From an uncultured Coriobacteriaceae bacterium (GTDB taxonomy: Bacteria > Actinomycetota > Coriobacteriia > Coriobacteriales > Atopobiaceae), in assembly GCA_902778135.1 (NCBI GenBank), contig CACYWP010000002.1, positions 186,001 through 250,000 of the forward strand: DNA of 64,000 bases, given 5' to 3'. Each line of letters begins with the position of its first letter. Within the stretch, counting starts at the first letter, position 1. The notes under the pieces are model-generated. The model had not been told where the DNA came from. It ran no database searches and was given only the letters and a program-made list of their open reading frames with translations. The position numbers and the translations under genes were made by a program. Positions 52,033-60,511 of the stretch are shown one piece after another.

Positions 52033-52878
52033 ATGAATCGCCAACAGCAGCTCGCTGCCATCTTCGCCGACACGCAGGACACGATCTCCTCCACGCCCCA
52101 GCTGAAGGAGGCCTCGCGCCACTCGATGGAGGCATCCCGCCTCTACGAGGCAAGCGACTGGCCTCAGCTGGGCGAGGCCGGCAAGGCCGGCGAGGTCCGC
52201 GTCAGCGGCAGGCGCAGCTTCGAGGCGGCGCAGTTCATCGCCGCAGAGCACCCCGACGCGCGCATCGCGGTGCTCAACTTCGCCTCCTCCATCAACCCGG
52301 GTGGGGGCGTCCTGAACGGCAGCTCGGCGCAGGAGGAGAGCCTCTGTCGGTGCTCGACCCTCTACGACAGCCTCGACCAGAGGCGCTTCTGGAACGCATA
52401 CTACAGTCCCAACCGCGGTGCAAAGGATTTCCTCGCGACCGACGCCTGCATCTGGACCCCCGACGTGATCGTCTTCAAGAGCGACACCGACCTGCCCCAA
52501 CGCCTGCCCTCCGACCAGTGGATCAGCGTGGACGTGGTGACCTGCGCGGCTCCCGACCTGCGCCGCACCAGCGCCAACCTGTCACACCCCACCATCGTCC
52601 ACGACGCCGAGGTGTCCCTCACCGAGCTGCTGGCCCTGCACCGGCGCCGGGCCCGCCACATCCTGACGGTGGCCGCCGCAGAGGGCGTGGACTGCCTGGT
52701 GCTGGGAGCCTTCGGGTGCGGGGCGTTCCGCAACGACCCCTACCTGGTGGCCAATGCCTGGCACACCGAGCTGGAGGCCCTGCGCCATCACTTCGACCTC
52801 GTCGAGTTCGCCGTGTTCCACATGCCCTACGAGCGTGAGAACTACGACGCCTTCTGCGACGAGTTCGGGCAGTCCTGA
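52033..52878 (+). CDS. microbial PARG-like protein (TIGR02452/DUF2263 family)
   Basis: A 281-residue macrodomain-type protein. N-F-A-S-S-I-N-P-G-G-G-V-L-N-G-S-S-A-Q-E-E-S is the bacterial poly(ADP-ribose) glycohydrolase signature (Gly-Gly-Gly loop and catalytic Glu pair), and L-G-A-F-G-C-G-A-F-R-N-D-P is the second phosphate loop. It is likely to remove or bind ADP-ribose groups. The ATG at 52033 has GAAGGG six bases upstream; an in-frame ATG two codons earlier is possible. It converges with the NudC-like gene. Confidence 0.88.
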   Translation: MNRQQQLAAIFADTQDTISSTPQLKEASRHSMEASRLYEASDWPQLGEAGKAGEVRVSGRRSFEAAQFIAAEHPDARIAVLNFASSINPGGGVLNGSSAQEESLCRCSTLYDSLDQRRFWNAYYSPNRGAKDFLATDACIWTPDVIVFKSDTDLPQRLPSDQWISVDVVTCAAPDLRRTSANLSHPTIVHDAEVSLTELLALHRRRARHILTVAAAEGVDCLVLGAFGCGAFRNDPYLVANAWHTELEALRHHFDLVEFAVFHMPYERENYDAFCDEFGQS

Positions 52879-52915
52879 CGCGACGTGGGTGGGACGGCGC
52901 TAGCCCCACCGTCAT

Positions 52916-53776
52916 CTACCTGCGGAAATGCTCGTCTCGCCAGAGGCACATCATCTCGTTGGTCAGGCTCAGGTCGTCCGGCTGTCCCGGTATCTCGTCT
53001 GGTCCCGCCCAGACCGCACGTCCCAGCTCCGCCGCGTCCATGTGCAGCGTGGGATCTCCCACCACGTCGCACCAATAGCCGGACAGGATGTCGCCCGCCA
53101 CGCCCCACGGCTGTGACTTGTAGTAGGTGATGTTGTCGACCTCCAGGCCCAGCTCCTCGCGCACCTCGCGGCGCACGCAGTCCTCGATGGTCTCCCCTAT
53201 CTCGACGAACCCCGCCACCAGCGCGTCTATCGGGGCATAGCGTCCCGCCGCATAGCGGGTGAGCACGATCTTGTCCCGCCTTGGGTCGCGCACGCAGACG
53301 ATGACGGCGGGGTTGAGCCGTGGGAAGACGGTGTTGCCACACGCGGGGCAGCGCAGCGCCCGCAATGCATCGTGATGAGCCATGGGGCGACCGCACGACC
53401 CGCAATACCGGTTCGTGGCATACCATCCGCCCAGATGGACGGCCGTGTAGACCACATACATCAGCTCGTGCGTGCCACGTCCCTCCATGCGCAGGACCCG
53501 GTTGTGCACCAGCTCGAAGCCGGCGGGCGGCTCCGCCCACCCGCAGTCTGGCGCCAGCCAGCACGAGCGCCCGTCCAGCGCGAAGAGGTAGGTCAGCCCG
53601 TCCGCACCGACATCCGCCCCGACGCGTGGCAAAAGGAAGCTGGGCGATGGCCCATCGTCCGTGCGACGGACCGCGACCTCCTGCCCCCTCACGTAGAGGA
53701 CGTGGTCGCCCTCCGTCGGCTGGACGCCGGGCTGGAACTCGTTGGCGAAGCTATGCGATCCGATGTCCTGAATCAA
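52916..53776 (-). CDS. nudC: NudC-like NAD(H)/RNA-cap pyrophosphatase
   Basis: A 286-residue zinc-ribbon Nudix hydrolase. The ribbon is Y-C-G-S-C-G...C-P-A-C-G, the Nudix box G-F-V-E-I-G-E-T-I-E-D-C-V-R-R-E-V-R-E-E-L-G, and the downstream S-Q-P-W motif is the NudC/NUDT12 hallmark. It cleaves NADH, or NAD caps from RNA, to NMN and AMP products. The start is a TTG at 53776 behind GAGAGGG, since no ATG lies near. The racemase gene ends 12 bases upstream, so the two are probably one unit. Confidence 0.88.
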   Translation of the reverse strand: MIQDIGSHSFANEFQPGVQPTEGDHVLYVRGQEVAVRRTDDGPSPSFLLPRVGADVGADGLTYLFALDGRSCWLAPDCGWAEPPAGFELVHNRVLRMEGRGTHELMYVVYTAVHLGGWYATNRYCGSCGRPMAHHDALRALRCPACGNTVFPRLNPAVIVCVRDPRRDKIVLTRYAAGRYAPIDALVAGFVEIGETIEDCVRREVREELGLEVDNITYYKSQPWGVAGDILSGYWCDVVGDPTLHMDAAELGRAVWAGPDEIPGQPDDLSLTNEMMCLWRDEHFRR

Positions 53777-53788
53777 GGTCCCTCTCCC

Positions 53789-54481
53789 TCACTCATCCAT
53801 GATGGCATCCACCAGCGAACGGACGTGCACCTGCAGCGTGTCGACGACTGGCAGCCCCAAATCCACGCTCTGTGCGAGCATGGGCAGCTCCGTGCATCCC
53901 AGGATGATCGCATCCGCACCGTGCTCTGCACCGTCGGCCACCATCCGGGCGAACCGCTCGACGGACTGGTCACGCACGATGCCCAGCTCGAGCTCGTCGG
54001 CGATGACATGACCCAACCACTCCCTGGCCTCTCCCCCCGGGGTCAGCACCTGCAGTCCGGCCTTTGCAAGCGGCGCCTTGAAGTAGGCGTCACGCATCGT
54101 CGGCACGGTGCCGAGCAGCATGGGCCGGCGAAACCCGCGCACCAGCAACTCGTCACGCGTCGCCTCGACGATGCTGACCAGGGGTATGGAAGAGCGGCGC
54201 TGCAGCTCGTAGAAGACGACATGCCCCGTGTTGCAGCCCAGCGCAGCCACCTCGCAGCCCGCAGCCACCAGACGGTCGATGCCGGCGGCAAGGTAGTCAG
54301 CCAGGTCGTCCAGACGGCCGGCGTCGGCCAGGGCCATGACATCAAAGCACGAGAGGCTCTCGATGGTCATGTTGGGGAAGAATGGCTGGCCCACACGCTC
54401 GCGCACGCCGTTGACGATGCCCAGGTAGTACGGAACGGTGGACTCGGGGCCGCAGCCCCCTATCAGGCCCAGCTTGCGCAT
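53789..54481 (-). CDS. aspartate/glutamate racemase family protein
   Basis: A 230-residue cofactor-independent racemase. G-L-I-G-G-C-G-P-E-S-T opens the domain, and the two catalytic cysteines are in G-C-N-T-G-H and G-C-T-E-L. It interconverts L- and D-amino acids, most probably aspartate, which would feed cell-wall or D-amino-acid metabolism. GGGAGG precedes the ATG. Confidence 0.9.
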   Translation of the reverse strand: MRKLGLIGGCGPESTVPYYLGIVNGVRERVGQPFFPNMTIESLSCFDVMALADAGRLDDLADYLAAGIDRLVAAGCEVAALGCNTGHVVFYELQRRSSIPLVSIVEATRDELLVRGFRRPMLLGTVPTMRDAYFKAPLAKAGLQVLTPGGEAREWLGHVIADELELGIVRDQSVERFARMVADGAEHGADAIILGCTELPMLAQSVDLGLPVVDTLQVHVRSLVDAIMDE

Positions 54482-54615
54482 GCTTCCTCCCATGGTCGAC
54501 AACCATGAGGGTAATACAACTGGGTCACCTGCGTACGGCGGGGAATGCCTGCGGCCCATCGCCCAGCCAGGCAGCGGCCTGGCTCGTGCGTCACGACACG
54601 CCAGCCGATGCCTCC

Positions 54616-55296
54616 CTACGCATCCTCCATCCGACGCTTGAACTCCGCGGCCGCCGCGACCGGGTCCTCCGCAGCGAGGATCGCGCGGCCCACCAGCAGG
54701 ATTCCGGGATGCGCCGCGAGCACGGCGTCCAGGTTGTCCAAGGTGATGTTGTCGACGACCGCGACCTCGGCATCCTGGGACAGGACCCGCGAGACGTTGC
54801 GCACCAGCGCCAGCGGCATGCCGCCGACCGCACGCGTGTTGCGGTGAAAGGCGTCGTGGTCCAGGCTCTCGTCCTCGTAGACGCGCAGGCCCGAGGGCAC
54901 CATCACATACTTCACGCCCAGGTCCTCCAGCTCTGCGGCACGCTGGACCGTCCTGTCCACTCCCGACATGTCGGCAGCCACCACGCCGCCGCACTCATGC
55001 GCCACCTCGACGACCGTCTCTACCTCGCGGTCGGTGGCACCAGCCAGCACCGTGACCATGGATGCCCCGTGGGCGAAGGCGCTCTGTGCGATGCGGGCGC
55101 CGTTGTGCCATATCTTCGTGTCGGCCAGGATCTCGTCGTAGGGAAAGGCCTCCTTCACGCGGTCGATGGCAGACATGCCCTCATCCAGCAGGAGGGGCGT
55201 TCCCACCTCGATGATGTCGACGTACTCGGCGACGGAGCGGACCAGCGCGATGCCGTCCTCGACGCTATACGTATCCAACGTCACCTGCAGTTTCAT
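54616..55296 (-). CDS. 3-hexulose-6-phosphate synthase-like OMP decarboxylase superfamily protein
   Basis: A 226-residue (beta/alpha)8 protein. L-Q-V-T-L-D, V-D-I-I-E-V-G-T-P-L and T-V-L-A-G-A match the HPS/KGPDC branch. HPS condenses formaldehyde with ribulose 5-phosphate; the KGPDC branch decarboxylates 3-keto-gulonate 6-phosphate. The family's D-x-K-x-x-D is here A-D-T-K-I-W-H-N, so the second Asp is His, and the activity may differ. No 6-phospho-3-hexuloisomerase is adjacent. The ATG at 55296 is the family start. Confidence 0.7.
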   Translation of the reverse strand: MKLQVTLDTYSVEDGIALVRSVAEYVDIIEVGTPLLLDEGMSAIDRVKEAFPYDEILADTKIWHNGARIAQSAFAHGASMVTVLAGATDREVETVVEVAHECGGVVAADMSGVDRTVQRAAELEDLGVKYVMVPSGLRVYEDESLDHDAFHRNTRAVGGMPLALVRNVSRVLSQDAEVAVVDNITLDNLDAVLAAHPGILLVGRAILAAEDPVAAAAEFKRRMEDA

Positions 55297-55440
55297 CGTC
55301 CGCCTCCTCGTCTGTCGAATCACACCCTGCCGTTTCTCAAACATATACACGAGGCTGGTAGGCACTGCTGTGCGCAACTGTCACGCATCCGCGAGTGGCA
55401 CGAGGTCGGTCGGCAAAGCGGGGCAACGCGAGGAAGAATG

Positions 55441-55470
55441 AGAAAGGGGCCACCCATCAGGGCAGCCCCT
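55441..55470 (-). terminator. htpG terminator
   Basis: GGGGCTGCCC-TGAT-GGGTGGCCCC on the minus strand (10-base stem with two wobbles), followed by TTTCT. It lies 25 bases after the htpG stop. Confidence 0.8.
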
Positions 55471-55494
55471 CGCAAAACCGGGTGTCTTGGCACG

Positions 55495-57453
55495 CTACAT
55501 CAGCGAGCAGACGTTCTTGGCAAACTCCACCGGGTCGTCGACGGGCAGGCCCTCGACCAGCAGCGCCTGGTCGTAGAGCAGGCTGGCGTAGAGCGCGAGC
55601 CTGTCCTGGTCTCCGTCCTGCTGTGCGGCGACCAGCTTGGCGAAGACGGGATGGTTGGCATTCAGCTCCAGCACGCGCTGGGCACGAGGCGCCATGGCGG
55701 CGTCGGGCCCCTGCATCATCACGCGCTCCATCTCCAACGAGATGGGCCCTTCGGTGGTGATGCATGCCGGCGCGTCGGTCAGGCTCGCGGACACCTTCAC
55801 CGAGCTCACCTTCTCGCCCAGCTTCTCGGCCATCGCATCGAAGAGGCCCTGGTTGTCCTTGGTGGTCTTCTCGGCCTCCTCCCTCTCCTCCTCGGTCGCG
55901 AGGTCGAGGTCGGCGGTCGAGACGTTGGCCAGGTCGAGGTCACGCGCGTCGACGCCGGGGTTCTCCGCGTCACCCGCCACGGCATCCATGTGATAGGAGC
56001 GCATGGCCTGGATCATGAACTCGTCCACGTCGGCGGTGCACAGCAGCACGTCATAGCCGCGCTTGACGGCGCCAGTGACGGCGGGCAGCTTGGCCAGACG
56101 CTCGCGCGAGTCGCCGGATGCATAGAGGATCTTGTCCAGCCCCTCAGGCATGGCCAGAACGTACTCGCGCAGCGTGACGTATTTCTCCTCCTTGGCACTC
56201 CAGAACAGCAGCAGGTCGGCCAGCTCGCCGGCGTTCATGCCGTAGCTGTTGTAGATGCCGAACTTGATGCCGCGGCCGAAGTTCTCGAAGAAGGACTCGT
56301 AGGCCTCGCGGTCGTCGGCGAGCATGGTCTGCAGCTCGCTCTTTATCTTGCGCTCGACGCGTTTGGCGATGGCACGCAGCTGGGCGTTCTGCTGCAGGGT
56401 CTCGCGGCTGATGTTGAGGGTCACGTCAGGCGAGTCGACGACGCCACGCACGAAGTTGTAGTAGTCAGGCAGCAGGTCGGCGCACTTCTCCTGGATGAGC
56501 ACGTTGGAGGAGTAGAGGGCCAGGCCCTTCTCGTAGTCCTTGCTGTACAGGTCGAAGGGGGCTTCGCTGGGGACGAACAGCAGCGCGTCGTAGCTGATGG
56601 CACCCTCGGCGTGGAAGCTGATGGTGCGCGCGGGATCCGCGTAGTCGTGGAAGGTAGCCTTGTAGAACTCGTCGTAGTCGGACTGCTCGACCTCGCTGGA
56701 GCGCTTCTTCCAGATGGGGGTCATGGAGTTGATGGTCTCCAGCTCCTGGTGCTCGACGTAGTGCGGGGCGTCCTCGGGCAGGTCCTCGGGATTGGCGACG
56801 GGCTCGCTCTTGGTCACCATCATCTGGATGGGATGGCGCACGTAGTTGGAGTAGCGCTTGACCAGGTCGCGCAGGCCCCACTCGGAGAGGAACCGGTCGG
56901 TGTCATCCGCCTCGGTGGAGGGACGCAGATAGAGGATGACGTCGGTGCCGTGGGTGGTGCGCTCGCCCTCGGCGGCGGGCTCGATGGTGTAGCCCTCGAT
57001 GCCGTCGGACTCCCATGCCCAGGACTCGTCCGAGCCGAAGGCGCGGCTGATGACGCGCACGCGCTCCGCCACCATGAACGACGAGTAGAAGCCCACGCCG
57101 AACTGGCCGATAATGTCCATCGCGTCGCCCTGTGCCTCGGCGTGCTCGGCCTTGAAGGCCTCGGAACCGGAGTGGGCGATGGTACCCAGGTTCTCCTCCA
57201 GCTCGTCGGCGGACATGCCGATGCCGTTGTCCGAAACGGTGACGGTGCGGGCGCCCTCGTCGAAGGCGATGCGAATGGCCAGGTCATCGCTGTCGAGGCT
57301 CATCGAGCTGTCCGTCAGCGCGGCGAACGAGAGCTTGTCTATCGCGTCGGACGCGTTGGAGACGAGCTCTCGCAGGAAGATCTCGCGGTTGGTGTAGATC
57401 GAGTTGATCATGAGGTCGAGCAGCTTCTTGCTCTCGGTCTTGAACTGCTTCAT
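55495..57453 (-). CDS. htpG: chaperone protein HtpG (Hsp90)
   Basis: A 652-residue cytoplasmic Hsp90. The N-terminal GHKL ATPase domain shows R-E-L-V-S-N-A-S-D-A, D-N-G-I-G-M and G-V-G-F-Y-S-S-F. The middle and C-terminal domains follow, without the eukaryotic MEEVD tail. The ATG at 57453 begins the standard M-K-Q-F-K-T-E-S start. No HAIR or CIRCE element is evident upstream; ACAAG-N4-CTTGT at about 57500 is a weak palindrome. The gene has its own terminator. Confidence 0.96.
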   Translation of the reverse strand: MKQFKTESKKLLDLMINSIYTNREIFLRELVSNASDAIDKLSFAALTDSSMSLDSDDLAIRIAFDEGARTVTVSDNGIGMSADELEENLGTIAHSGSEAFKAEHAEAQGDAMDIIGQFGVGFYSSFMVAERVRVISRAFGSDESWAWESDGIEGYTIEPAAEGERTTHGTDVILYLRPSTEADDTDRFLSEWGLRDLVKRYSNYVRHPIQMMVTKSEPVANPEDLPEDAPHYVEHQELETINSMTPIWKKRSSEVEQSDYDEFYKATFHDYADPARTISFHAEGAISYDALLFVPSEAPFDLYSKDYEKGLALYSSNVLIQEKCADLLPDYYNFVRGVVDSPDVTLNISRETLQQNAQLRAIAKRVERKIKSELQTMLADDREAYESFFENFGRGIKFGIYNSYGMNAGELADLLLFWSAKEEKYVTLREYVLAMPEGLDKILYASGDSRERLAKLPAVTGAVKRGYDVLLCTADVDEFMIQAMRSYHMDAVAGDAENPGVDARDLDLANVSTADLDLATEEEREEAEKTTKDNQGLFDAMAEKLGEKVSSVKVSASLTDAPACITTEGPISLEMERVMMQGPDAAMAPRAQRVLELNANHPVFAKLVAAQQDGDQDRLALYASLLYDQALLVEGLPVDDPVEFAKNVCSLM

Positions 57454-57606
57454 GGAACGGGTCGCTTCCCTTCGGATGTGCATACGGCCTGGGCCGGCTT
57501 TCAGACAAGGACTCTTGTACCCAACTGTCCGGCCCGATAACACCTCGCACGAGAGGGAGAGGACAAGAAAAGCACGGTACGGAAGCGCCATCGCCGTGTT
57601 GCGACG

Positions 57607-59079
57607 TCAGCGTGCACCATCGTCCGACGATGCCAGCAGCTCGCGAAGGGCCTGTTGCGCGGAGGGTTCCAGCAGCGAGGGATGCGCCCAGTGGTCGATC
57701 AGCGGCTGGGGAGGCCGCTGGTAGGCGAGCGTGCGCGGCTCTCCGAACGGGCCCCATATCGCACGTGCGGGATTCTCCTGCGGCGAGAGGAAGTGGGCGA
57801 CGTCAGCCGGATGGTCCGACCGCGCAAGCAGCGTGCCCACCACGAGGGTGCACGAGAGCTGCGACCGGCGGCACGCGCATGCCAGGCTCACCAACGTCCC
57901 CAGGTCGTTCACGCAGACGGAGAGGGGCATGCCTGCACGAGGGCATAGGACGGGCAGCGCCAGGAGCAACGCCTGGAGGTCCGCCTCGGGCAGCGGTGGG
58001 ACGAGCAGCGCGATGCCTTGGCGGGAGGACGTCCCATCCGTCACGCCACCGATCCGTCCCTCGACCAGGGCCGCCAGCGCGTCGCGAAAGGCCGCAAGGT
58101 CGGTCTGGCTACCCATGGTCAGGGCCCCCCGCACGGGCGTCTCGGAGACGGGCTCGATGGCGCGTCGGCTCTGGATGGAGGGGCCATAGTAGCAGGAGCA
58201 AGGCCGATCGAAGGTGCGGCGGTACAGGTCCCTGCGCCCCTCGTCGCCGTCCTGGGCCTCGCAGGACACGAGGAAGCGCACTGCGCGCAGGCGCTCGTCC
58301 AGCGCCCGTCCCCTGCCGCCCAGCTTGGCGAGCCCGACCCCCGCACACTCGAAGCCGCCCAGGTCGCAGGCAGCACAGGGATAGGGTTCCAGGTAGTCGC
58401 ATGCCTTGCCCAGACAGGCATGCGACTGGTAGGTGGTGTCGAAGGTATGGAGCGGCGGTGCCTCGACATCCCCGTCCGTCACCTCGCGCGGAAGGTAGGT
58501 GACCCCATGGCGATGCCTGCAGTACCCGTCGACCCAGGGGCACTTGTCGAAGAAGGCCATGACCTCGGCCTCCATGCCAGACATGCCCTCGAGCAGGGCA
58601 GACGCTTCCTCGGGACACATGAAGCGTGGCAGCACCACGCGGGAGACGCCCAGCCGGCGAAACGCCGTCAGGGTCGCGCGGTTCTGCGCGACGGCCAGTA
58701 TCGAGAGGCAGCGCCGCAGGCCGCTTCCCTCCTGCCTCAGCCGCCAGAGCAGGCCCACATCGCTGACGATGACGCCCGTGCCTCCCATGCGCTCGAAGTC
58801 GCGGCAGAGGGAGGTGAGGTATCCCAGCTGGGGCTCGGTGTAGCGCGAGTTGAGCGCCAGCCAGAGGGGGATGGCCCGGGCCCTCGCCTCGGATGCACAG
58901 CGCTCGAGCTCCCGGCGCGTCGACAGGTTGGCCCTCCCCTGCCGCCGTGACGCACTGTCGTGGTCGCCATAGCGCCGCACCCACCAGTCGTCCTGGTATC
59001 CGCAGTAGAGCTCGCCAGCGCCGGCCTCCACCAGCGCAGCCACCTCATGGAACGCATTGAGCGGGACGGCGTACCTCAT
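57607..59079 (-). CDS. U32 family peptidase-like protein of the Cys-peptide operon
   Basis: A 490-residue protein. The N-terminal half has the U32 pattern (A-G-A-G-E-L-Y-C-G-Y, R-A-N-L-S-T, L-A-L-N-S-R-Y), and cysteine-rich segments (C-P-W-V-D-G-Y-C, C-D-Y-L-E-P-Y-P-C-A-A-C-D) suggest an iron-sulfur cluster as in UbiU/UbiV. The C-terminal 150 residues are not recognised. U32 members are peptidases or O2-independent hydroxylases. The start (ATG 59079) overlaps the radical SAM stop as ATGA. It is the last gene of the operon. Confidence 0.8.
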   Translation of the reverse strand: MRYAVPLNAFHEVAALVEAGAGELYCGYQDDWWVRRYGDHDSASRRQGRANLSTRRELERCASEARARAIPLWLALNSRYTEPQLGYLTSLCRDFERMGGTGVIVSDVGLLWRLRQEGSGLRRCLSILAVAQNRATLTAFRRLGVSRVVLPRFMCPEEASALLEGMSGMEAEVMAFFDKCPWVDGYCRHRHGVTYLPREVTDGDVEAPPLHTFDTTYQSHACLGKACDYLEPYPCAACDLGGFECAGVGLAKLGGRGRALDERLRAVRFLVSCEAQDGDEGRRDLYRRTFDRPCSCYYGPSIQSRRAIEPVSETPVRGALTMGSQTDLAAFRDALAALVEGRIGGVTDGTSSRQGIALLVPPLPEADLQALLLALPVLCPRAGMPLSVCVNDLGTLVSLACACRRSQLSCTLVVGTLLARSDHPADVAHFLSPQENPARAIWGPFGEPRTLAYQRPPQPLIDHWAHPSLLEPSAQQALRELLASSDDGAR

Positions 59080-60443
59080 GGGACCAACCGCCGGAACAGC
59101 TCGTAGGAGCGCTCGTTCACCTCGGCAAGCTCGCTGCGGATTGCCATCAGGCGCGTGTCGTCTCCCGTGAGGAGGGCCTGTGCCGCGGCATGCGGCTCTG
59201 CGATCGCCGCCTGCGCCCAGGCAGGCGCCAGCTCCGCAGACTCCTCGGCAAACCGCCGGTAGAAGGCCTCTGCCTCGGGTGCCATGCGCTGATAGCCATG
59301 CTCGTCGCACGGGTCCTGCGCCAAGGCACAGCCCGCAAAGACGATGAGGCGGCTGAGGGCGGCGCGATGGCTGTAGAGACCCAGCTGGCGCAGCCCCTCG
59401 ACCTCTTCCAGGGCTCCGGCAACCGTCTGGTCCCTGTGCCAGAGGATGTAGCCCGCCTGCACGCTCACCCCGGCCTGCGACAGGGCATCCAGCACGTCCG
59501 GCAACGCGGCGAGGTCGTAGGGCTTGTGCCATCGACGCAACGTCCGGGGATCGAGCGACTCCACCCCCACGAAGACGCGCGCGAGACCCATCTCGTGCAG
59601 GCATGCGAGCCGCGAGGCCAATCGGTCCTGCCCGATGAGCGAAGCCAACCGCATCTCGAGGGCAAAGGCGATGCGCAGGTGGCGACGCCCCAGCTCCCGT
59701 GCCAACGCCTCGATGCGAGTCAGCGGCCCGAAGTCGTCGTCTACGAAGTTGAAGATGGGCGGAAGTCCCGCGGCCTGCAGGCGGGCCGCCTCATGCTGGA
59801 TCTCGTCGACCACGAGGCCCAGATCGCGTGGCTGCCAGACCCTGAGGCTGGCAGGGAGCCGCGGCGTCGCGCAGAAGGCGCAGGCACCGGGGCATCCGCG
59901 CGAGGTCTGCATGTTGACCGCACATCCGAGGGTGGCGTAGCGCTCCACCACGGGGCGATACGCAGGGGCCCAGTCGTCAGGGGAAGGGATCGCTTGCGCC
60001 GGGGGCGGGTCGTTGCGCGCGAAGGCGAGCAGCGCCAGCTCGCCCTCGCCCGAAAGCAGCGTCACCACCTTCGGCAGGCGCCGCTCCGCCTCGTCGGCGC
60101 AGGACGTGACAAAGAGCCCCCCTGCCGCAAGACGCGCCTGCGGCCACCACGAGCGGATGCGGCTGAGGATGCGCAGGCCGTCGGGCACGTCCGAGGCCGT
60201 CATGAGCGACAGGCCCACGACGTCGGGCGGCACCGCCCCAAAACGCGTGCGGACGTCGCCCCAGAACGAGCCCCGAGACGTGCCCGCACGTTGCTCGAGC
60301 TGGTAGAGCCGCCGGTCCAGCACCGTGACGTCGTCGATGCCATGGGTGCGCAGATACCCCGCCAGGCGCTCGATGCCCAGCGGCTCGGCAAACTCCGGTT
60401 CGTCCCCCTCGCAGAGGGGGCGTATCAGCAGCACCCGTGGCAT
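59076..60443 (-). CDS. B12-binding-type radical SAM protein
   Basis: A 455-residue class B radical SAM enzyme. A cobalamin-binding-like N-terminal domain (I-R-P-L...P-L-G-I-E-R-L-A-G-Y-L, V-G-L-S-L-M-T) is followed by T-S-R-G-C-P-G-A-C-A-F-C (triad at about residues 184, 188, 191) and the barrel (F-V-D-D-D-F-G, V-F-V-G-V-E-S-L-D). The D-x-H-x-x-G base-off motif is not apparent. The family does methylations and other C-C or C-S chemistry; within this operon the likely substrate is the Cys-rich peptide or another protein. GGGGGAG precedes the ATG at 60443. Confidence 0.85.
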   Translation of the reverse strand: MPRVLLIRPLCEGDEPEFAEPLGIERLAGYLRTHGIDDVTVLDRRLYQLEQRAGTSRGSFWGDVRTRFGAVPPDVVGLSLMTASDVPDGLRILSRIRSWWPQARLAAGGLFVTSCADEAERRLPKVVTLLSGEGELALLAFARNDPPPAQAIPSPDDWAPAYRPVVERYATLGCAVNMQTSRGCPGACAFCATPRLPASLRVWQPRDLGLVVDEIQHEAARLQAAGLPPIFNFVDDDFGPLTRIEALARELGRRHLRIAFALEMRLASLIGQDRLASRLACLHEMGLARVFVGVESLDPRTLRRWHKPYDLAALPDVLDALSQAGVSVQAGYILWHRDQTVAGALEEVEGLRQLGLYSHRAALSRLIVFAGCALAQDPCDEHGYQRMAPEAEAFYRRFAEESAELAPAWAQAAIAEPHAAAQALLTGDDTRLMAIRSELAEVNERSYELFRRLVP

Positions 60444-60511
60444 GCGTTCTCCCCCGGCACGTCCCGCGCCAGCCGCCCGGGGTTGCCGCCCCGGGCCGTG
60501 CGGGAAGGTGC

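Noticed and set aside
57480..57600. HAIR or CIRCE heat-shock operator before htpG
   Set aside because: Neither CTTGAGT-N7-ACTCAAG nor the CIRCE sequence is present; only a weak ACAAG/CTTGT palindrome.
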